Of a stretch of 64,000 nucleotides of DNA, positions 1 through 10,378 are shown piece by piece (position 1 is the first letter of the stretch; every line of letters starts with the position of its first letter). The DNA lies in contig NZ_FOJC01000004.1 of assembly GCF_900109315.1 (NCBI RefSeq), forward strand, positions 1 through 64,000, given 5' to 3'. A program made the translations under genes and the position numbers. Under the pieces are notes generated by a model. It was not told where the DNA came from and ran no database searches. It was given only the letters and a program-made list of their open reading frames with translations. Origin of the DNA: [Haemophilus] ducreyi (GTDB lineage: Bacteria; Pseudomonadota; Gammaproteobacteria; Enterobacterales; Pasteurellaceae).

Positions 1-2604
1 CCAGAAGTGATTTATGAAAGAATCAAGGGGCAACAAGTAGAAGTAGATGACCCATCATCGTTGTATGCGAAAGTGAATAGAAACAGACGTTTAGATAACG
101 TAGAAGGTTTTTATACACCGGAACAGTTACGGACAAGAAGTGACAAGTTAGCAGAGCAAGTGAGTCGTGTATCGACAACAGAGCCAGTGTATGCGGACTT
201 GCGCTTCAAATCGGCGGAGGATGATTACGCACCGGCGCTACCGGCGAGACCTGAGCTAGGTAATGCGGCTGGCTTTAGAAAAGCGAAGGTAAAAGGTGAA
301 GAGAGTGAATCTACATGGAGTCGTTTGAAACACTTATTTAGCAGAGACAGTAACAAAACGAAAGTAGAAGAGGTAGAAAATGAATATAAATCTCAAACTA
401 ATGGAGAAAATTCATTAGAAATTAAGACGATTGAACATATACCGACCCGCTTGAAAAATCTCGAGTCTCCACGTGAAGCGCAATCTGATTTAGGGGAGAA
501 TGCATTAATCTATGGTTTACAAAGAGGCAGACAAGCATTAATCAGTAAAGCGAATGCGGCAGATAAAGAAGGCAAAAATGCGATATTAGCAGACAGTTAC
601 ATAGGCAAACTGAATCTTGGTTTTGAATTTGGAGAATTAACAAAATTTGCAAAACAAGTGAAAGATGGCAAAGTAACCGAGCAAGATATACAAGATATCG
701 CTTCATTTAATGACGAAACAGCTAAATTAGCGCGAAGAAGCGAACCAAAAAATCGTATTAACGATGCTAATGTAGATGATAACCAACGAATTATTCGTGA
801 GTTAATAAATAATGAAGCGGCAGTTGATGCATTAAAACGGATAGCTACGCTAAGTGACCAAGAAAAAGCGATGCACAGTACATTAAGAGCAAACGAAAAA
901 TTTGATATGGATGAACTAGAGGAGTCCCCTAACTATACTACTGCGGAAAATAAATCGATTCGTGATTATAAAGATACCCAGAAAGCATTAAATGATGCAC
1001 GTATGGACTTCTTTACCGAGAAGACGAAATTTATCGCGAAAGAAACGCTAGAACGAGGAGGACAGCTTTACTTTGCATTAGATGGTTTAGTGACAAATAG
1101 CCCAGGTTTTAGAGCTGATACGCAGATTAATATGGATAAATTGAAAGATGTTTTTAATCCTAATCATGAACATTATGATTCAGTGACATCGAGAGAATTA
1201 CGCTATCTCTATGAGAATTATAAAGATAATCCTAATTTAAAATTTACGCTGAAAGACCATGTAATTGCGAATCCGTTAAAAACATTGAAGACTTCTATAT
1301 CAGAGTCTGACTTAAAGAGTTCTCCACGTAGAGCTAGACAAGAAGGTCCGAGCTTATTGCAGAGAGTAAGAAATTTATTTGATAAATCTTCTTCTAATAA
1401 GCGTTCTGAAAAGGATACAGAGCAAACAAGTGTAGGTTATCGTAATACTAATATCGATATAATTAACGATAAGACAAAAGGAGTAAATCATATAGTTGAG
1501 AATGGCGTAGAAGTAGCGCTTACCAATACTGACTATAAACCGCTAAAATTACCGAATGTGGAAGCAGCTTTTAAACAAACTAAATTAAAGGCTGAAAATA
1601 TTGATCCTCATATAGAAGCAGTGAAAAAATTAGAAATTATTGCATCAAGTGCTAATTCGATACCTAAAGAGCATCTATTAAAGGCATTAATAGAAGTTAC
1701 GGAAGGTAAAACAGATGAAGATATTAATGTTTATCAGAAATTATTTAATACTCGTCAAAATATTTCAAATGAAGTAGCACCTACATATTCCCTAAGGAAT
1801 CTAGATGGTAAAGATGGTAAACAGATCTTACGATCCGTTGCTGAAATATATAAAAATCTTCCGTTAAGTGATACATATCAAGCGGTAAGAAATTATGTAA
1901 ACAATAGGCTAATTGAAAAACTATCTTCTAACCGATTATTATTAGAACATTTAGCTAATTCGAAAATTTCTGGTAATGAATATGCGATCAAATATATATT
2001 TGATACAGTTAGCCGGGCTAAACAAGAGATCTTTGAGCAAGAATTAAATACCGAATTAGCACCAGTGTCTCTTGATATTATGAGAAGAAAAGCAGCAAAT
2101 ATTCTATCTTCAGAACATGGTTCTTACAAGGATGGTATGTTATCAATATATGATAAGCCCGTAAAAAGCGCATTTCATTCACGTTTAAAGAATAATGGTG
2201 AAGTTTTAAATACTATTGTGCATGAATTGACTCATCATGAACAGGATGCGTTAGCTAAAATAATTGATAATAAAGGTTATGATGCTAAATTATTCGATAA
2301 AAATAATATACTCTATATCACGGGGGGGTTAGGATACCCTAAGCAAGCGTTAGAGAGAGATGCATTTTTATCCGGTGATTCAGTCAGTGAAGCATTTATG
2401 AAAAAAGCAAAGGAATATCATGAACGTACTAAACAGGAGAGAAAAGATGCTAAAAAAGATGAGGCTAGAATAGCTAAACTATATAAGCAATGGGAGCAAG
2501 AAGAAGCTAATAAAAAATCTGCTTCATTAAATGGTTCTTCGCAATCATTAGATTCAAGATCTGAAGTAGAATTTAATAGAGTATCGCATAAGTCGGTTAG
2601 ATAG
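1..2604 (+). CDS. C-terminal part of a large exoprotein/effector (LspA-like?) with EPVYA motif and HELTH metallopeptidase motif; 5' end outside window
   Basis: The frame is open from the first base (Pro-Glu codons precede the GTG at 7), so this is the 3' end of a longer gene. Residue numbers here count from that GTG. Residues 14-23 (DDPSSLYAKV) and 59-63 (EPVYA) are EPIYA-like tyrosine motifs, the type phosphorylated by host Src-family kinases in CagA, Bartonella Beps and H. ducreyi LspA. A Pro-rich stretch (YAPALPARP) follows. Two similar linkers (SRLKHLF near 105, QRVRNLF near 456) separate helical, charged domains. Residues 739-743 are HELTH, a zinc-metallopeptidase motif, and LERDAF further on could supply the third ligand. 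A Lys/Glu-rich tail ends the protein. No TpsA secretion domain is visible because the N-terminus is missing. An LspA1/LspA2 identity is inferred from the EPVYA motif and the apparent species; the protease activity is inferred from the motif only. A G7 tract lies at 2332-2338. Confidence 0.6.
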   Translation, partial: PEVIYERIKGQQVEVDDPSSLYAKVNRNRRLDNVEGFYTPEQLRTRSDKLAEQVSRVSTTEPVYADLRFKSAEDDYAPALPARPELGNAAGFRKAKVKGEESESTWSRLKHLFSRDSNKTKVEEVENEYKSQTNGENSLEIKTIEHIPTRLKNLESPREAQSDLGENALIYGLQRGRQALISKANAADKEGKNAILADSYIGKLNLGFEFGELTKFAKQVKDGKVTEQDIQDIASFNDETAKLARRSEPKNRINDANVDDNQRIIRELINNEAAVDALKRIATLSDQEKAMHSTLRANEKFDMDELEESPNYTTAENKSIRDYKDTQKALNDARMDFFTEKTKFIAKETLERGGQLYFALDGLVTNSPGFRADTQINMDKLKDVFNPNHEHYDSVTSRELRYLYENYKDNPNLKFTLKDHVIANPLKTLKTSISESDLKSSPRRARQEGPSLLQRVRNLFDKSSSNKRSEKDTEQTSVGYRNTNIDIINDKTKGVNHIVENGVEVALTNTDYKPLKLPNVEAAFKQTKLKAENIDPHIEAVKKLEIIASSANSIPKEHLLKALIEVTEGKTDEDINVYQKLFNTRQNISNEVAPTYSLRNLDGKDGKQILRSVAEIYKNLPLSDTYQAVRNYVNNRLIEKLSSNRLLLEHLANSKISGNEYAIKYIFDTVSRAKQEIFEQELNTELAPVSLDIMRRKAANILSSEHGSYKDGMLSIYDKPVKSAFHSRLKNNGEVLNTIVHELTHHEQDALAKIIDNKGYDAKLFDKNNILYITGGLGYPKQALERDAFLSGDSVSEAFMKKAKEYHERTKQERKDAKKDEARIAKLYKQWEQEEANKKSASLNGSSQSLDSRSEVEFNRVSHKSVR

Positions 2605-2634
2605 ACTTACTAAAGTCTCATGTTAGCTACTGAA

Positions 2635-2673
2635 AAAATGCCTAGCAGCGTAATGCTAGGCATTTTCTTTTTG
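2635..2673 (+). terminator. Rho-independent terminator of the exoprotein gene
   Basis: Perfect 13-bp inverted repeat (arms 2635-2647 and 2654-2666, core TGCCTAGCA/TGCTAGGCA) with a 6-nt loop, followed by a T-rich tail. It lies 31 bp after the stop codon of the upstream gene. Confidence 0.9.
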
Positions 2674-2781
2674 TGTCAATCAGGTTCTTATAGAGCTTAT
2701 TTTTCAGTTACAAAGATTTGATTTTAAGAATATCGTCCAATACTGTAAGAAAAATGAACTAGATAGAACGCTTTCAAATAA

Positions 2782-2810
2782 ATAACGCCTTGATATACAA
2801 GGCTTTATTT
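2782..2810 (-). terminator. Probable terminator of guaA
   Basis: Stem GCCTTG (2787-2792)/CAAGGC (2798-2803) around a 5-nt loop, flanked by A-rich and T-rich sequence on both sides. It lies downstream of guaA on the minus strand and could act in both directions. Confidence 0.5.
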
Positions 2811-2851
2811 AAAAATTGGAATAACTATAAATTAGTTAAAGTGATGATTTT

Positions 2852-4423
2852 CTATTCCCACTCAATAGTCGCAGGAGGTTTGCCTGACACGTCATATACG
2901 ACGCGAGAAATGCCATTTACTTCATTGATGATGCGGTTTGAGATTTTACCTAGTAATTCATAGGGTAAATGTGCCCAATGAGCGGTCATAAAATCAATGG
3001 TTTCTACCGCACGTAGAGATACGACCCAGTCGTATTTGCGTCCATCCCCCATTACGCCTACAGATTTCACGGGTAAGAATACGGTAAATGCTTGGCTCAC
3101 TTTGTAATACCAGCCTGATTTATAAAGTTCTTCAATAAAAATGGCATCTGCATTGCGTAATAAATCGCAGTATTCTTTTTTGATTTCACCTAGTACACGT
3201 ACGCCTAAACCGGGCCCTGGGAAAGGGTGGCGGTTGAGCATTTCAGCAGGCAGGCCTAATGTGAGGCCAATTTTACGTACTTCATCTTTAAAAAGCTCAC
3301 GTAATGGTTCGACTAAGCCAAGCCTCATGTAGTCTGGTAAGCCACCTACGTTATGATGTGATTTGATCACGTGTGCTTTGCCTGTTTTGCTTGCTGCTGA
3401 TTCAATGACATCAGGGTAGATCGTGCCTTGTGCTAACCATTTTACGTCAGTGAGTTTTTTGGCTTCATCATCAAATATATCAATAAATACTTTACCAATA
3501 ATTTTTCGTTTTGCTTCTGGATCATCAATACCTTTAAGCGCTTCTAAGAAACGTTCTTCCGCGTTAACGCGAATGATGTTTAAGCCAAATTTATCGCCAA
3601 ACATTTCCATTACTTGATCGCCTTCATTTAAGCGGAGCAAGCCGTTATCGACAAATACGCAATGTAAATTTTTACCGATTGCGCGGTGTAATAGTAGGGC
3701 AGTGACTGATGAGTCTACGCCACCGGATAGTCCTAAAATAACTTGGTCATTGCCTACTTTTTGTTTAATTTTAGCAATGGCATCTTCAATAATATTTTCA
3801 GGTGTCCAGCTACGTGCACAACCACAAATATTTTCTACAAAATTAGTCAGCAATGCTAAACCGCTTTTTGTGTGTGTGACTTCAGGGTGGAATTGTACGC
3901 CGTAGAAACGTCGTTTTTCATCAGACATAGCTGCAATAGGGCAAGTTGGAGTTACTGCAGTAGTTTGAAAGCCTGTGGGTAGGCGTGTGACTTTATCGCC
4001 ATGACTCATCCAAACATCTAATTTAGGTTGTGAAGTGGTTAAATCATCATTTAATTTTGCGAATAATTGATCTGCATGTTGTAATTCAACAGCGGCATAG
4101 CCAAATTCGCGCTGTTCAGAAGCTTCGGTTAAACCGCCTAATTGCATTGCCATAGTTTGCATACCATAGCAGATGCCTAATACGGGTACGCCTGCGTTAA
4201 AGACATATTCAGGTGCATGTGGGCTATTAGCTTCGGTGGTACTTTCAGGGCCGCCCGAAAGAATGATGCCGGTTGGGTTAAATTCGCGGATCTGTTTTTC
4301 TGTTACGTCCCATGCCAAAAGTTCACAGTAGACTCCAATTTCACGTATGCGACGTGCAATTAATTGCGTGTATTGTGAACCGAAATCTAAAATTAGGATT
4401 TTATGATTGTGAATGTTATTCAT
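2852..4423 (-). CDS. guaA: GMP synthase (glutamine-hydrolysing)
   Basis: Converts XMP to GMP using ATP and glutamine, the last step of guanine nucleotide synthesis. The 523 residues match the family length. An N-terminal class I glutamine amidotransferase domain carries the nucleophile C85 in GICYG and the H179/E181 pair in FHPE. The ATP-pyrophosphatase domain has its P-loop SGGVDSS at 233-239. The C-terminal dimerisation domain ends in the conserved KPPATIEWE. It lies 152 bp downstream of guaB on the same strand, the usual guaBA order, with a dyad hairpin in the gap that may tune readthrough. Nothing in the sequence suggests loss of function. Confidence 0.98.
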   Translation of the reverse strand: MNNIHNHKILILDFGSQYTQLIARRIREIGVYCELLAWDVTEKQIREFNPTGIILSGGPESTTEANSPHAPEYVFNAGVPVLGICYGMQTMAMQLGGLTEASEQREFGYAAVELQHADQLFAKLNDDLTTSQPKLDVWMSHGDKVTRLPTGFQTTAVTPTCPIAAMSDEKRRFYGVQFHPEVTHTKSGLALLTNFVENICGCARSWTPENIIEDAIAKIKQKVGNDQVILGLSGGVDSSVTALLLHRAIGKNLHCVFVDNGLLRLNEGDQVMEMFGDKFGLNIIRVNAEERFLEALKGIDDPEAKRKIIGKVFIDIFDDEAKKLTDVKWLAQGTIYPDVIESAASKTGKAHVIKSHHNVGGLPDYMRLGLVEPLRELFKDEVRKIGLTLGLPAEMLNRHPFPGPGLGVRVLGEIKKEYCDLLRNADAIFIEELYKSGWYYKVSQAFTVFLPVKSVGVMGDGRKYDWVVSLRAVETIDFMTAHWAHLPYELLGKISNRIINEVNGISRVVYDVSGKPPATIEWE

Positions 4424-4523
4424 TTTGTTTTTCTGTTAATAAAATAGTGTAGGTGAATGTCTAAGGTTTCTTACTGATGGAGAGAATATAAAGCATAGTA
4501 AGAATGCGTTTATTACTTTAGTG

Positions 4524-4562
4524 AGCGGTCAAATTTGCAGAAAATTTGCAAAAATGACCGCT
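4524..4562. repeat. Pasteurellaceae-type intergenic dyad (AGCGGTCA...TGACCGCT)
   Basis: Inverted repeat with arms AGCGGTCA and TGACCGCT, with TTTGCA-type words in the loop. Similar dyads occur at about 8988, 10319, 29888, 31964, 33823 and 45780. It sits in the guaB-guaA gap and could form a hairpin in the transcript. Confidence 0.75.
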
Positions 4563-4575
4563 ATTCTATCATTGA

Positions 4576-6039
4576 TTATCCCATATGGTAGTTAGGGGCT
4601 TCTTTGGTAATAGTAACATCGTGAACATGGGATTCTTTGATTCCCGCACCGCTTATTCGTACGAATTGTGCTTTAGTGCGTAAATCTTCAATAGTTGCAG
4701 ATCCAGTTAAGCCCATACAAGAACGCAAGCCACCCATTTGTTGATGGATAATTTCTTTTAAATAACCTTTGTAAGGAATACGTCCTTCAATACCTTCTGG
4801 CACAAGTTTATCGGCTGCATTATCTGATTGGAAATAGCGATCTGATGAACCTTTAGACATTGCGCCTAATGAGCCCATGCCTCGATAAGATTTAAATGCG
4901 CGGCCTTGATACAGTTCAATTTCACCGGGCGCTTCTTCTGTACCCGCAAACATTGAGCCAACCATTACACAGCTTGCGCCTGCTGCAATAGCTTTTGAAA
5001 TATCGCCAGAATAACGGATACCTCCGTCAGCAATAATAGGGATATCACGATCTCTTAACGCTTCAGCCGCTTCAGCAATTGCAGTAATTTGTGGAACGCC
5101 CACGCCCGTTACAATTCGTGTAGTACAAATTGAACCCGGGCCGATACCTACTTTTACCGCGCTTGCACCGGCATCAGCTAAAGCAATTGCGCCTTCTGCA
5201 GTCGCAACATTACCAGCCACAATAGGAAGATCCGGATATTTGGCACGTGTTTCACGTACGCGTTGTAATACACCTTCTGAATGTCCGTGTGATGAATCAA
5301 TTAATAATACATCTATACCGGCTTTAACTAGGGCGTCTATACGTTCTTCATTACCCGGCCCCGCGCCTACTGCTGCACCCACGCGTAATCGTCCAAATTC
5401 ATCTTTACAAGCATTGGGTTTTTGTTCTGCTTTTTGGAAGTCTTTTACGGTGATCATACCTTTTAATTTAAATGCATCATCAACCATTAGTACTTTTTCT
5501 ACCCGATGTTCATGCATTAAAGCTAAAATTTCTTCGCATTTGGTATTTTCTTTGACTGTAACTAAGCGGTCACGATGTGTCATTACTTTAGAAACCGTTT
5601 GGGTTAGGTCTTGTACAAAGCGCGTATCGCGTCCGGTAATAATCCCGACAAGATTATTTTCATTATCTACGACCGGATAGCCCGCAAAGCCATTTTTCTT
5701 CACAAGCTGTGCTAATTCAGCTAATGTTAATTCCGGTGACACGGTAACAGGTTCAGAAACGATACCGCTTTCAAATTTTTTTACTTTACGAACACGATCA
5801 GCTTGGTGTTCAATCGACATATTTTTGTGAATAAACCCAATGCCACCTTCTTGTGCTAATGAAATCGCTAATTTGGTTTCAGTAACAGTATCCATCGCTG
5901 CGGATAGTATTGGAATATTTAAACGGATTGTTTTTGTTAGTTGAGTAGAAAGGTCGGCAGTATTTGGAAGCACTGTAGAATGTGCTGGGACGAGTAAAAC
6001 ATCATCAAATGTGAGGGCTTCTTGTTTGATGCGTAACAT
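4576..6039 (-). CDS. guaB: Inosine-5'-monophosphate dehydrogenase
   Basis: NAD-dependent oxidation of IMP to XMP, the committed step towards GMP. The 487 residues are normal for bacterial IMPDH. The TIM barrel is interrupted by a CBS-pair (Bateman) module at about residues 95-205. The catalytic cysteine is C305 in GPGSICTTR, and the mobile flap contains YRGMGS. It is the promoter-proximal gene of guaBA. The 270 bp upstream separates it from the divergent rlmE-ftsH genes and should contain promoters for both directions. Confidence 0.98.
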   Translation of the reverse strand: MLRIKQEALTFDDVLLVPAHSTVLPNTADLSTQLTKTIRLNIPILSAAMDTVTETKLAISLAQEGGIGFIHKNMSIEHQADRVRKVKKFESGIVSEPVTVSPELTLAELAQLVKKNGFAGYPVVDNENNLVGIITGRDTRFVQDLTQTVSKVMTHRDRLVTVKENTKCEEILALMHEHRVEKVLMVDDAFKLKGMITVKDFQKAEQKPNACKDEFGRLRVGAAVGAGPGNEERIDALVKAGIDVLLIDSSHGHSEGVLQRVRETRAKYPDLPIVAGNVATAEGAIALADAGASAVKVGIGPGSICTTRIVTGVGVPQITAIAEAAEALRDRDIPIIADGGIRYSGDISKAIAAGASCVMVGSMFAGTEEAPGEIELYQGRAFKSYRGMGSLGAMSKGSSDRYFQSDNAADKLVPEGIEGRIPYKGYLKEIIHQQMGGLRSCMGLTGSATIEDLRTKAQFVRISGAGIKESHVHDVTITKEAPNYHMG

Positions 6040-6308
6040 TGCAATAATTCCTTAAAGCTGAGTAAATAGAACAAAAAGTGGTTTAGAAAAATTGCGAGCA
6101 GATTATACAGATGAATTTCAGGGTTGTAAATTTTTAAATTATATAATGAGCGCTTAACGGTCAAAATTTGAGATATTTTTACCTAAGTTCTCACCGATTA
6201 AAAAAATTTAACGTTCATTTGTTTTTTCGCTCTTGAAACAAGCCAAGGTGTCCTTATTTATGGTAAGATTAATTTTACATAAGTGTAGAAAGAGATTTTA
6301 ATAATTTT

Positions 6309-6935
6309 ATGGGCAAAAAAAGAAGTGCTAGCTCATCACGTTGGTTAGCTGAGCATTTTAAAGATCAGTTTGTGCAAAAAGCACATAAACAAAAATTACG
6401 TTCGCGCGCTTATTTTAAATTAGATGAAATTCAACAAAGTGATCGTTTATTTAGACCCGGTATGACCGTCGTTGATTTGGGGGCGGCCCCAGGCGGGTGG
6501 TCACAATATGCAGTTACTCAGATTGGTAATCAAGGGCGTATTATTGCTTGTGATATTTTAGATATGAATCCAATTGTCGGTGTGGATTTTTTGCAAGGTG
6601 ATTTTCGTGAAGTAAGCGTATTAAATGCTTTACTTGCACGTGTTGGCGATGAAATGGTCGATGTGGTTATGTCGGATATGGCGCCCAATTTTAGTGGTAT
6701 GCCTTCGGTAGATATTCCACGCGCAATGTATTTAGTTGAGCTGGCTTTAGATATGTGTCGCCAAGTTTTAGCACCTAAAGGCAGTTTTGTTGTCAAAGTT
6801 TTTCAAGGCGAAGGCTTTGATGACTATTTGCGTGATATTCGTTCAATGTTTACCACTGTGAAGGTGCGTAAACCTGAGGCTTCTCGTGATCGTTCACGTG
6901 AAGTATATATTGTTGCAACAGGCTATAAAGGCTAG
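6309..6935 (+). CDS. rlmE: 23S rRNA (uridine-2'-O) methyltransferase (FtsJ/RrmJ)
   Basis: SAM-dependent 2'-O-methylation of U2552 in the 23S rRNA A loop. The 208 residues are the normal length. The K-D-K-E catalytic tetrad of the RrmJ family is visible: K37 (YFKLDE), D123 (SDMAPN), K163 (VVKVFQG) and E198 (SREVY). The SAM-binding loop is [10 protein letters not shown] (about 58-66). It lies 32 bp upstream of ftsH, the conserved rlmE-ftsH pairing. Confidence 0.97.
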   Translation: MGKKRSASSSRWLAEHFKDQFVQKAHKQKLRSRAYFKLDEIQQSDRLFRPGMTVVDLGAAPGGWSQYAVTQIGNQGRIIACDILDMNPIVGVDFLQGDFREVSVLNALLARVGDEMVDVVMSDMAPNFSGMPSVDIPRAMYLVELALDMCRQVLAPKGSFVVKVFQGEGFDDYLRDIRSMFTTVKVRKPEASRDRSREVYIVATGYKG

Positions 6936-6967
6936 ATTTTTTTAATAAATAATAGAGGAAATTAACC

Positions 6968-8896
6968 TTGAACGATATGGTTAAAAATATTGTCCTTTGG
7001 GTAGTCGTAGCGATTGTGCTAATGACTGCATTTGAGGGGTTTAATTCAAATTTTAATAATAGTAATACTGTTTCTTATTCCACATTTTTAAATGATATTA
7101 AATCGAATCAGTTAAAAGAGGTGAATTTTAAACGTAACGATGAAACTATTTCGGTCATTAAAAACGATGGTACTGAATATAAAACCGTTATGCCGATGAA
7201 TGATCAGTATTTATTATCCGATTTAGCTAAAACTAATGCGACAATTACTGGCCAACCTCAAGAGCGTCGTGGCGTATTATTTCAAATTTTTATTTCTTGG
7301 TTTCCGATGGTTATGCTGATTGGCTTCTGGCTATTTTATATGCGTCAGATGCAAGGCGGTGGTCGCGGTGCGATGGGATTTGGTAAGAGCAAAGCCAAAA
7401 TGCTTACGCCTGAGCAAGTTAAAACGCGTTTCAGTGATGTTGCGGGTTGTGATGAAGCCAAAGAAGAGGTGAGTGAGGTAGTTGACTTTTTAACTGAACC
7501 AAGCAAATTCCAAAAATTAGGTGGACGTATCCCTAAAGGTATTTTAATGGTGGGGCCTCCAGGTACAGGTAAAACATTGTTAGCAAAAGCAATTGCGGGT
7601 GAAGCGGGCGTGCCGTTCTTTACTATGGCAGGTTCTGACTTTGTAGAAATGTTTGTGGGCGTTGGTGCTTCTCGCGTTCGCGATTTATTTGATCAAGCAA
7701 AGAAAAATGCGCCTTGTATTATTTTTATAGATGAAATTGATGCGGTAGGCCGTAAGCGTGGTGGCGCAGGCTTGAGTGGAGGCCACGATGAACGCGAACA
7801 AACGTTAAATCAAATGTTAGTTGAGATGGATGGTTTTGAGGGATCTGAAGGCGTTATTATTATTGCGGCAACTAACCGTGCAGATGTCCTTGATGATGCA
7901 CTAACGCGCCCGGGTCGTTTTGACCGACAAGTGACCGTTGATTTGCCAAATGTAAAAGGTAGAGAGCAAATTTTAAAAGTCCACATGAAAAAAGTGCCAC
8001 TTGCATCAAGTGTTGATCCAATGATTGTAGCGCGTGGTACGCCGGGCTATTCAGGTGCACAATTAGCCAATTTAGTGAATGAAGCGGCTTTATTTGCTGC
8101 ACGTAAGAATAGAACCGTTGTTACGATGGATGATTTTGATAAAGCCCGTGATAAAATTAATATGGGGCCAGAACGTCGTTCTAATACGATGACGGAAAAA
8201 GAATTAATGAATACTGCTTATCATGAAGCGGGGCACGTGATTGTTGGTTATTTGATGCCAGAACATGACCCACTAAATAAGGTAACCATTGTCCCACGTG
8301 GGCAAGCGCTTGGATTTGCACAATTTTTACCAGAAGGTGACCGCGTGAGTGAAACCTTTACTAAGCTAGAAAGCCAACTTTCAACGTTGTTTGCTGGACG
8401 TATCGCGGAAGGGCTTATTTTTGGTGACGATAAAATTACCACCGGCGCTTCATCTGATATTCATCGAGCAACCCAAATTGCACGCGCTATGGTTACTCAA
8501 TGGGGCTTTTCAAAAGAATTAGGACCGCTATTTTATCAAAATGAAGATGGTATGGGGGCGATTAAAGGGGTGTCAGAAGCTTCGCAAAAATTAATTGATC
8601 AGGAAATGCGGATTATTATTGATCGTAATTATGCTCGTGCTAAGCAAACTCTAGAAGAAAACATTGATATTTTGCATGCAATGAAAGATGCACTATTGAA
8701 ATATGAAACATTAGATCGAAAACAAATTGATGATTTAATGCATCGTCGTCCTGTTGGCGAACCGGAAGGGTGGAATGATGATAAAGAAGAAAATTCTTCG
8801 AATGATTCTTCAGATGCTACATCAGCGAGCAATACACTTGAAGACGCTAAGCCTAATATAGATGCAGACGTTGCGGATAATCGGGTAGATGCTTAA
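6968..8896 (+). CDS. ftsH: ATP-dependent zinc metalloprotease FtsH
   Basis: Inner-membrane AAA+ protease that degrades membrane and short-lived regulatory proteins. Two N-terminal membrane segments (about 5-22 and 105-124) flank a periplasmic domain. Walker A is GPPGTGKT at 196-203, Walker B is IIFIDEID, and the zinc site is HEAGH at 419-423 with a distal Asp near 497. The C-terminal tail is acidic. The start is taken as the TTG at 6968, because AGAGGA (6954-6959) lies 8 nt before it; the in-frame ATG at 6977 would be 17 nt away. A terminator follows the gene. Confidence 0.97.
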   Translation: MNDMVKNIVLWVVVAIVLMTAFEGFNSNFNNSNTVSYSTFLNDIKSNQLKEVNFKRNDETISVIKNDGTEYKTVMPMNDQYLLSDLAKTNATITGQPQERRGVLFQIFISWFPMVMLIGFWLFYMRQMQGGGRGAMGFGKSKAKMLTPEQVKTRFSDVAGCDEAKEEVSEVVDFLTEPSKFQKLGGRIPKGILMVGPPGTGKTLLAKAIAGEAGVPFFTMAGSDFVEMFVGVGASRVRDLFDQAKKNAPCIIFIDEIDAVGRKRGGAGLSGGHDEREQTLNQMLVEMDGFEGSEGVIIIAATNRADVLDDALTRPGRFDRQVTVDLPNVKGREQILKVHMKKVPLASSVDPMIVARGTPGYSGAQLANLVNEAALFAARKNRTVVTMDDFDKARDKINMGPERRSNTMTEKELMNTAYHEAGHVIVGYLMPEHDPLNKVTIVPRGQALGFAQFLPEGDRVSETFTKLESQLSTLFAGRIAEGLIFGDDKITTGASSDIHRATQIARAMVTQWGFSKELGPLFYQNEDGMGAIKGVSEASQKLIDQEMRIIIDRNYARAKQTLEENIDILHAMKDALLKYETLDRKQIDDLMHRRPVGEPEGWNDDKEENSSNDSSDATSASNTLEDAKPNIDADVADNRVDA

Positions 8897-8913
8897 CTAA
8901 AAGCCATGATAAT

Positions 8914-8941
8914 AGCCGAGATTTATCTCGGTTTTTTCTTT
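8914..8941 (+). terminator. Terminator of rlmE-ftsH
   Basis: Stem CCGAGAT (8916-8922)/ATCTCGG (8925-8931) followed directly by six T residues, 19 bp after the ftsH stop. Confidence 0.9.
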
Positions 8942-8987
8942 ATATATTAGGTGGTTTTAATTGTGTTTAGATGATATAAATCAATTT

Positions 8988-9037
8988 AAGCGGTTAGCAT
9001 ATGCAAAAATTTTGCAGAATCTAACCGCTTTTTAATT
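8988..9037. repeat. Intergenic dyad AAGCGGTTAG...CTAACCGCTT
   Basis: 10-bp perfect arms with TGCAAAA/TTTTGCA in the loop, followed by TTTTAATTTT. It lies between ftsH and tyrP and could be a second terminator. Same family as the other AAGCGGT dyads in the window. Confidence 0.75.
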
Positions 9038-9091
9038 TTAGTTTGCTAGAATAAAGTGCTTTATAATAAAGTGGGGTAAAAATAGGATAAT

Positions 9092-10309
9092 ATGAAAAAT
9101 AAAATATTAGGCAGTGCATTAATGATTGCCGGCACAACGATTGGTGCGGGAATGCTTGCAATGCCATTAACTTCAGCAGGAATGGGCTTTGGCGCGACCT
9201 TGTTTTTGTTGATTAGTTTGTGGGGATTATTAGCTTACACTGGATTATTATTTATGGAAGTCTATCAAACTGCACCAAAACGTGATGTCGGTGTGGCTAG
9301 TTTAGCTGAGCAATATTTTGGTATTGTTGGACGTGTACTTGCGACTGCTACTTTATTAGTTTTACTTTATGCTTTATTAGCCGCCTATATTACAGGCGGT
9401 GGCTCATTATTATCCGGTATTTTGCCTGAAATGATGGATAGTCAATTAACCAACAAGATCGCTATCTTATTATTCACTACTTTATTAGGTACTTTTGTCG
9501 TGGTGGGTATTAAAGGGGTAGATGGATTAACTCGCGTGCTATTTATTGGCAAAATTATAGCGTTTTTACTTGTATTAGCAATGATGTTACCAAAAGCAAA
9601 AATTGAGAATCTATTTGCTATGCCACTGGATAACTTATTGGTTATTTCTGTGGTGCCAATTTTTTTCACATCATTTGGTTTCCACGTAATTATGGCAAGC
9701 ATTAATAATTACTTAGAGGCGGATATCGGTAAAATTCGCATTGCAATTTATATTGGTACCGCTATTCCATTAATTGCTTACTTATTATGGCAATTAGCAA
9801 CACATGGCGTATTAACGCAAGCCGAATTTGTTGAAATTTTAAAGTCAGATCCAAGCTTAAATGGTTTAGTAAAAGCAACTAGTCAAATTACAGGAAGTAC
9901 ATTTTTAGGTGAAATGTTACGTTTATTTTCTGCCTTAGCATTAATTACTTCATTTTTAGGCGTTGCTATGGGTATTTTTGAATGTATCGGCGATTTATTA
10001 AAACGGATTAATTTACCCACAAATCGTTTAATATTAACATTAGTAACCTTTATTCCTCCTTTATTATTTGCTTTATTTTATCCTAATGGTTTTATTGCAG
10101 CATTAGGTTATGCCGGTTTATTATTTGCTTTTTACGGAATGTTATTACCAATAGGACTTGCATGGCGATCACGTAAATTACACCCTAATTTACCTTATCG
10201 AGTATCGGGGGGTAATAGCGCATTGCTGATAGCATTATTAATGGGCATTATTATTATGATTATTCCATTTTTAATTCAATTTGGTTATCTACCAAAAGTA
10301 ATGGGCTAA
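9092..10309 (+). CDS. tyrP: Aromatic amino acid permease, TyrP-like (tyrosine)
   Basis: Proton-linked uptake of aromatic amino acids across the inner membrane, HAAAP family. The 405 residues form about 11 hydrophobic segments throughout. The N-terminus carries the family signature AGTTIGAGMLAMP (residues 13-25), closer to E. coli TyrP than to Mtr. It is a single gene between two dyad hairpins, so probably its own transcription unit. Tyrosine specificity is inferred from resemblance; tryptophan transport cannot be excluded. Confidence 0.85.
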   Translation: MKNKILGSALMIAGTTIGAGMLAMPLTSAGMGFGATLFLLISLWGLLAYTGLLFMEVYQTAPKRDVGVASLAEQYFGIVGRVLATATLLVLLYALLAAYITGGGSLLSGILPEMMDSQLTNKIAILLFTTLLGTFVVVGIKGVDGLTRVLFIGKIIAFLLVLAMMLPKAKIENLFAMPLDNLLVISVVPIFFTSFGFHVIMASINNYLEADIGKIRIAIYIGTAIPLIAYLLWQLATHGVLTQAEFVEILKSDPSLNGLVKATSQITGSTFLGEMLRLFSALALITSFLGVAMGIFECIGDLLKRINLPTNRLILTLVTFIPPLLFALFYPNGFIAALGYAGLLFAFYGMLLPIGLAWRSRKLHPNLPYRVSGGNSALLIALLMGIIIMIIPFLIQFGYLPKVMG

Positions 10310-10318
10310 TTCACACCT

Positions 10319-10364
10319 AAAGCGGTCTAAATCAGCAATATTTTTGCAAAATTCGACCGCTTTT
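10319..10364. repeat. Intergenic dyad AAAGCGGTC...GACCGCTTT
   Basis: Nine-base arms (AAAGCGGTC from 10319, GACCGCTTT to 10363) just after the tyrP stop, with a T-rich tail. It probably serves as the tyrP terminator and ends 15 bp before the glnD start. Confidence 0.75.
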
Positions 10365-10378
10365 ATGTAGTTAACAAT

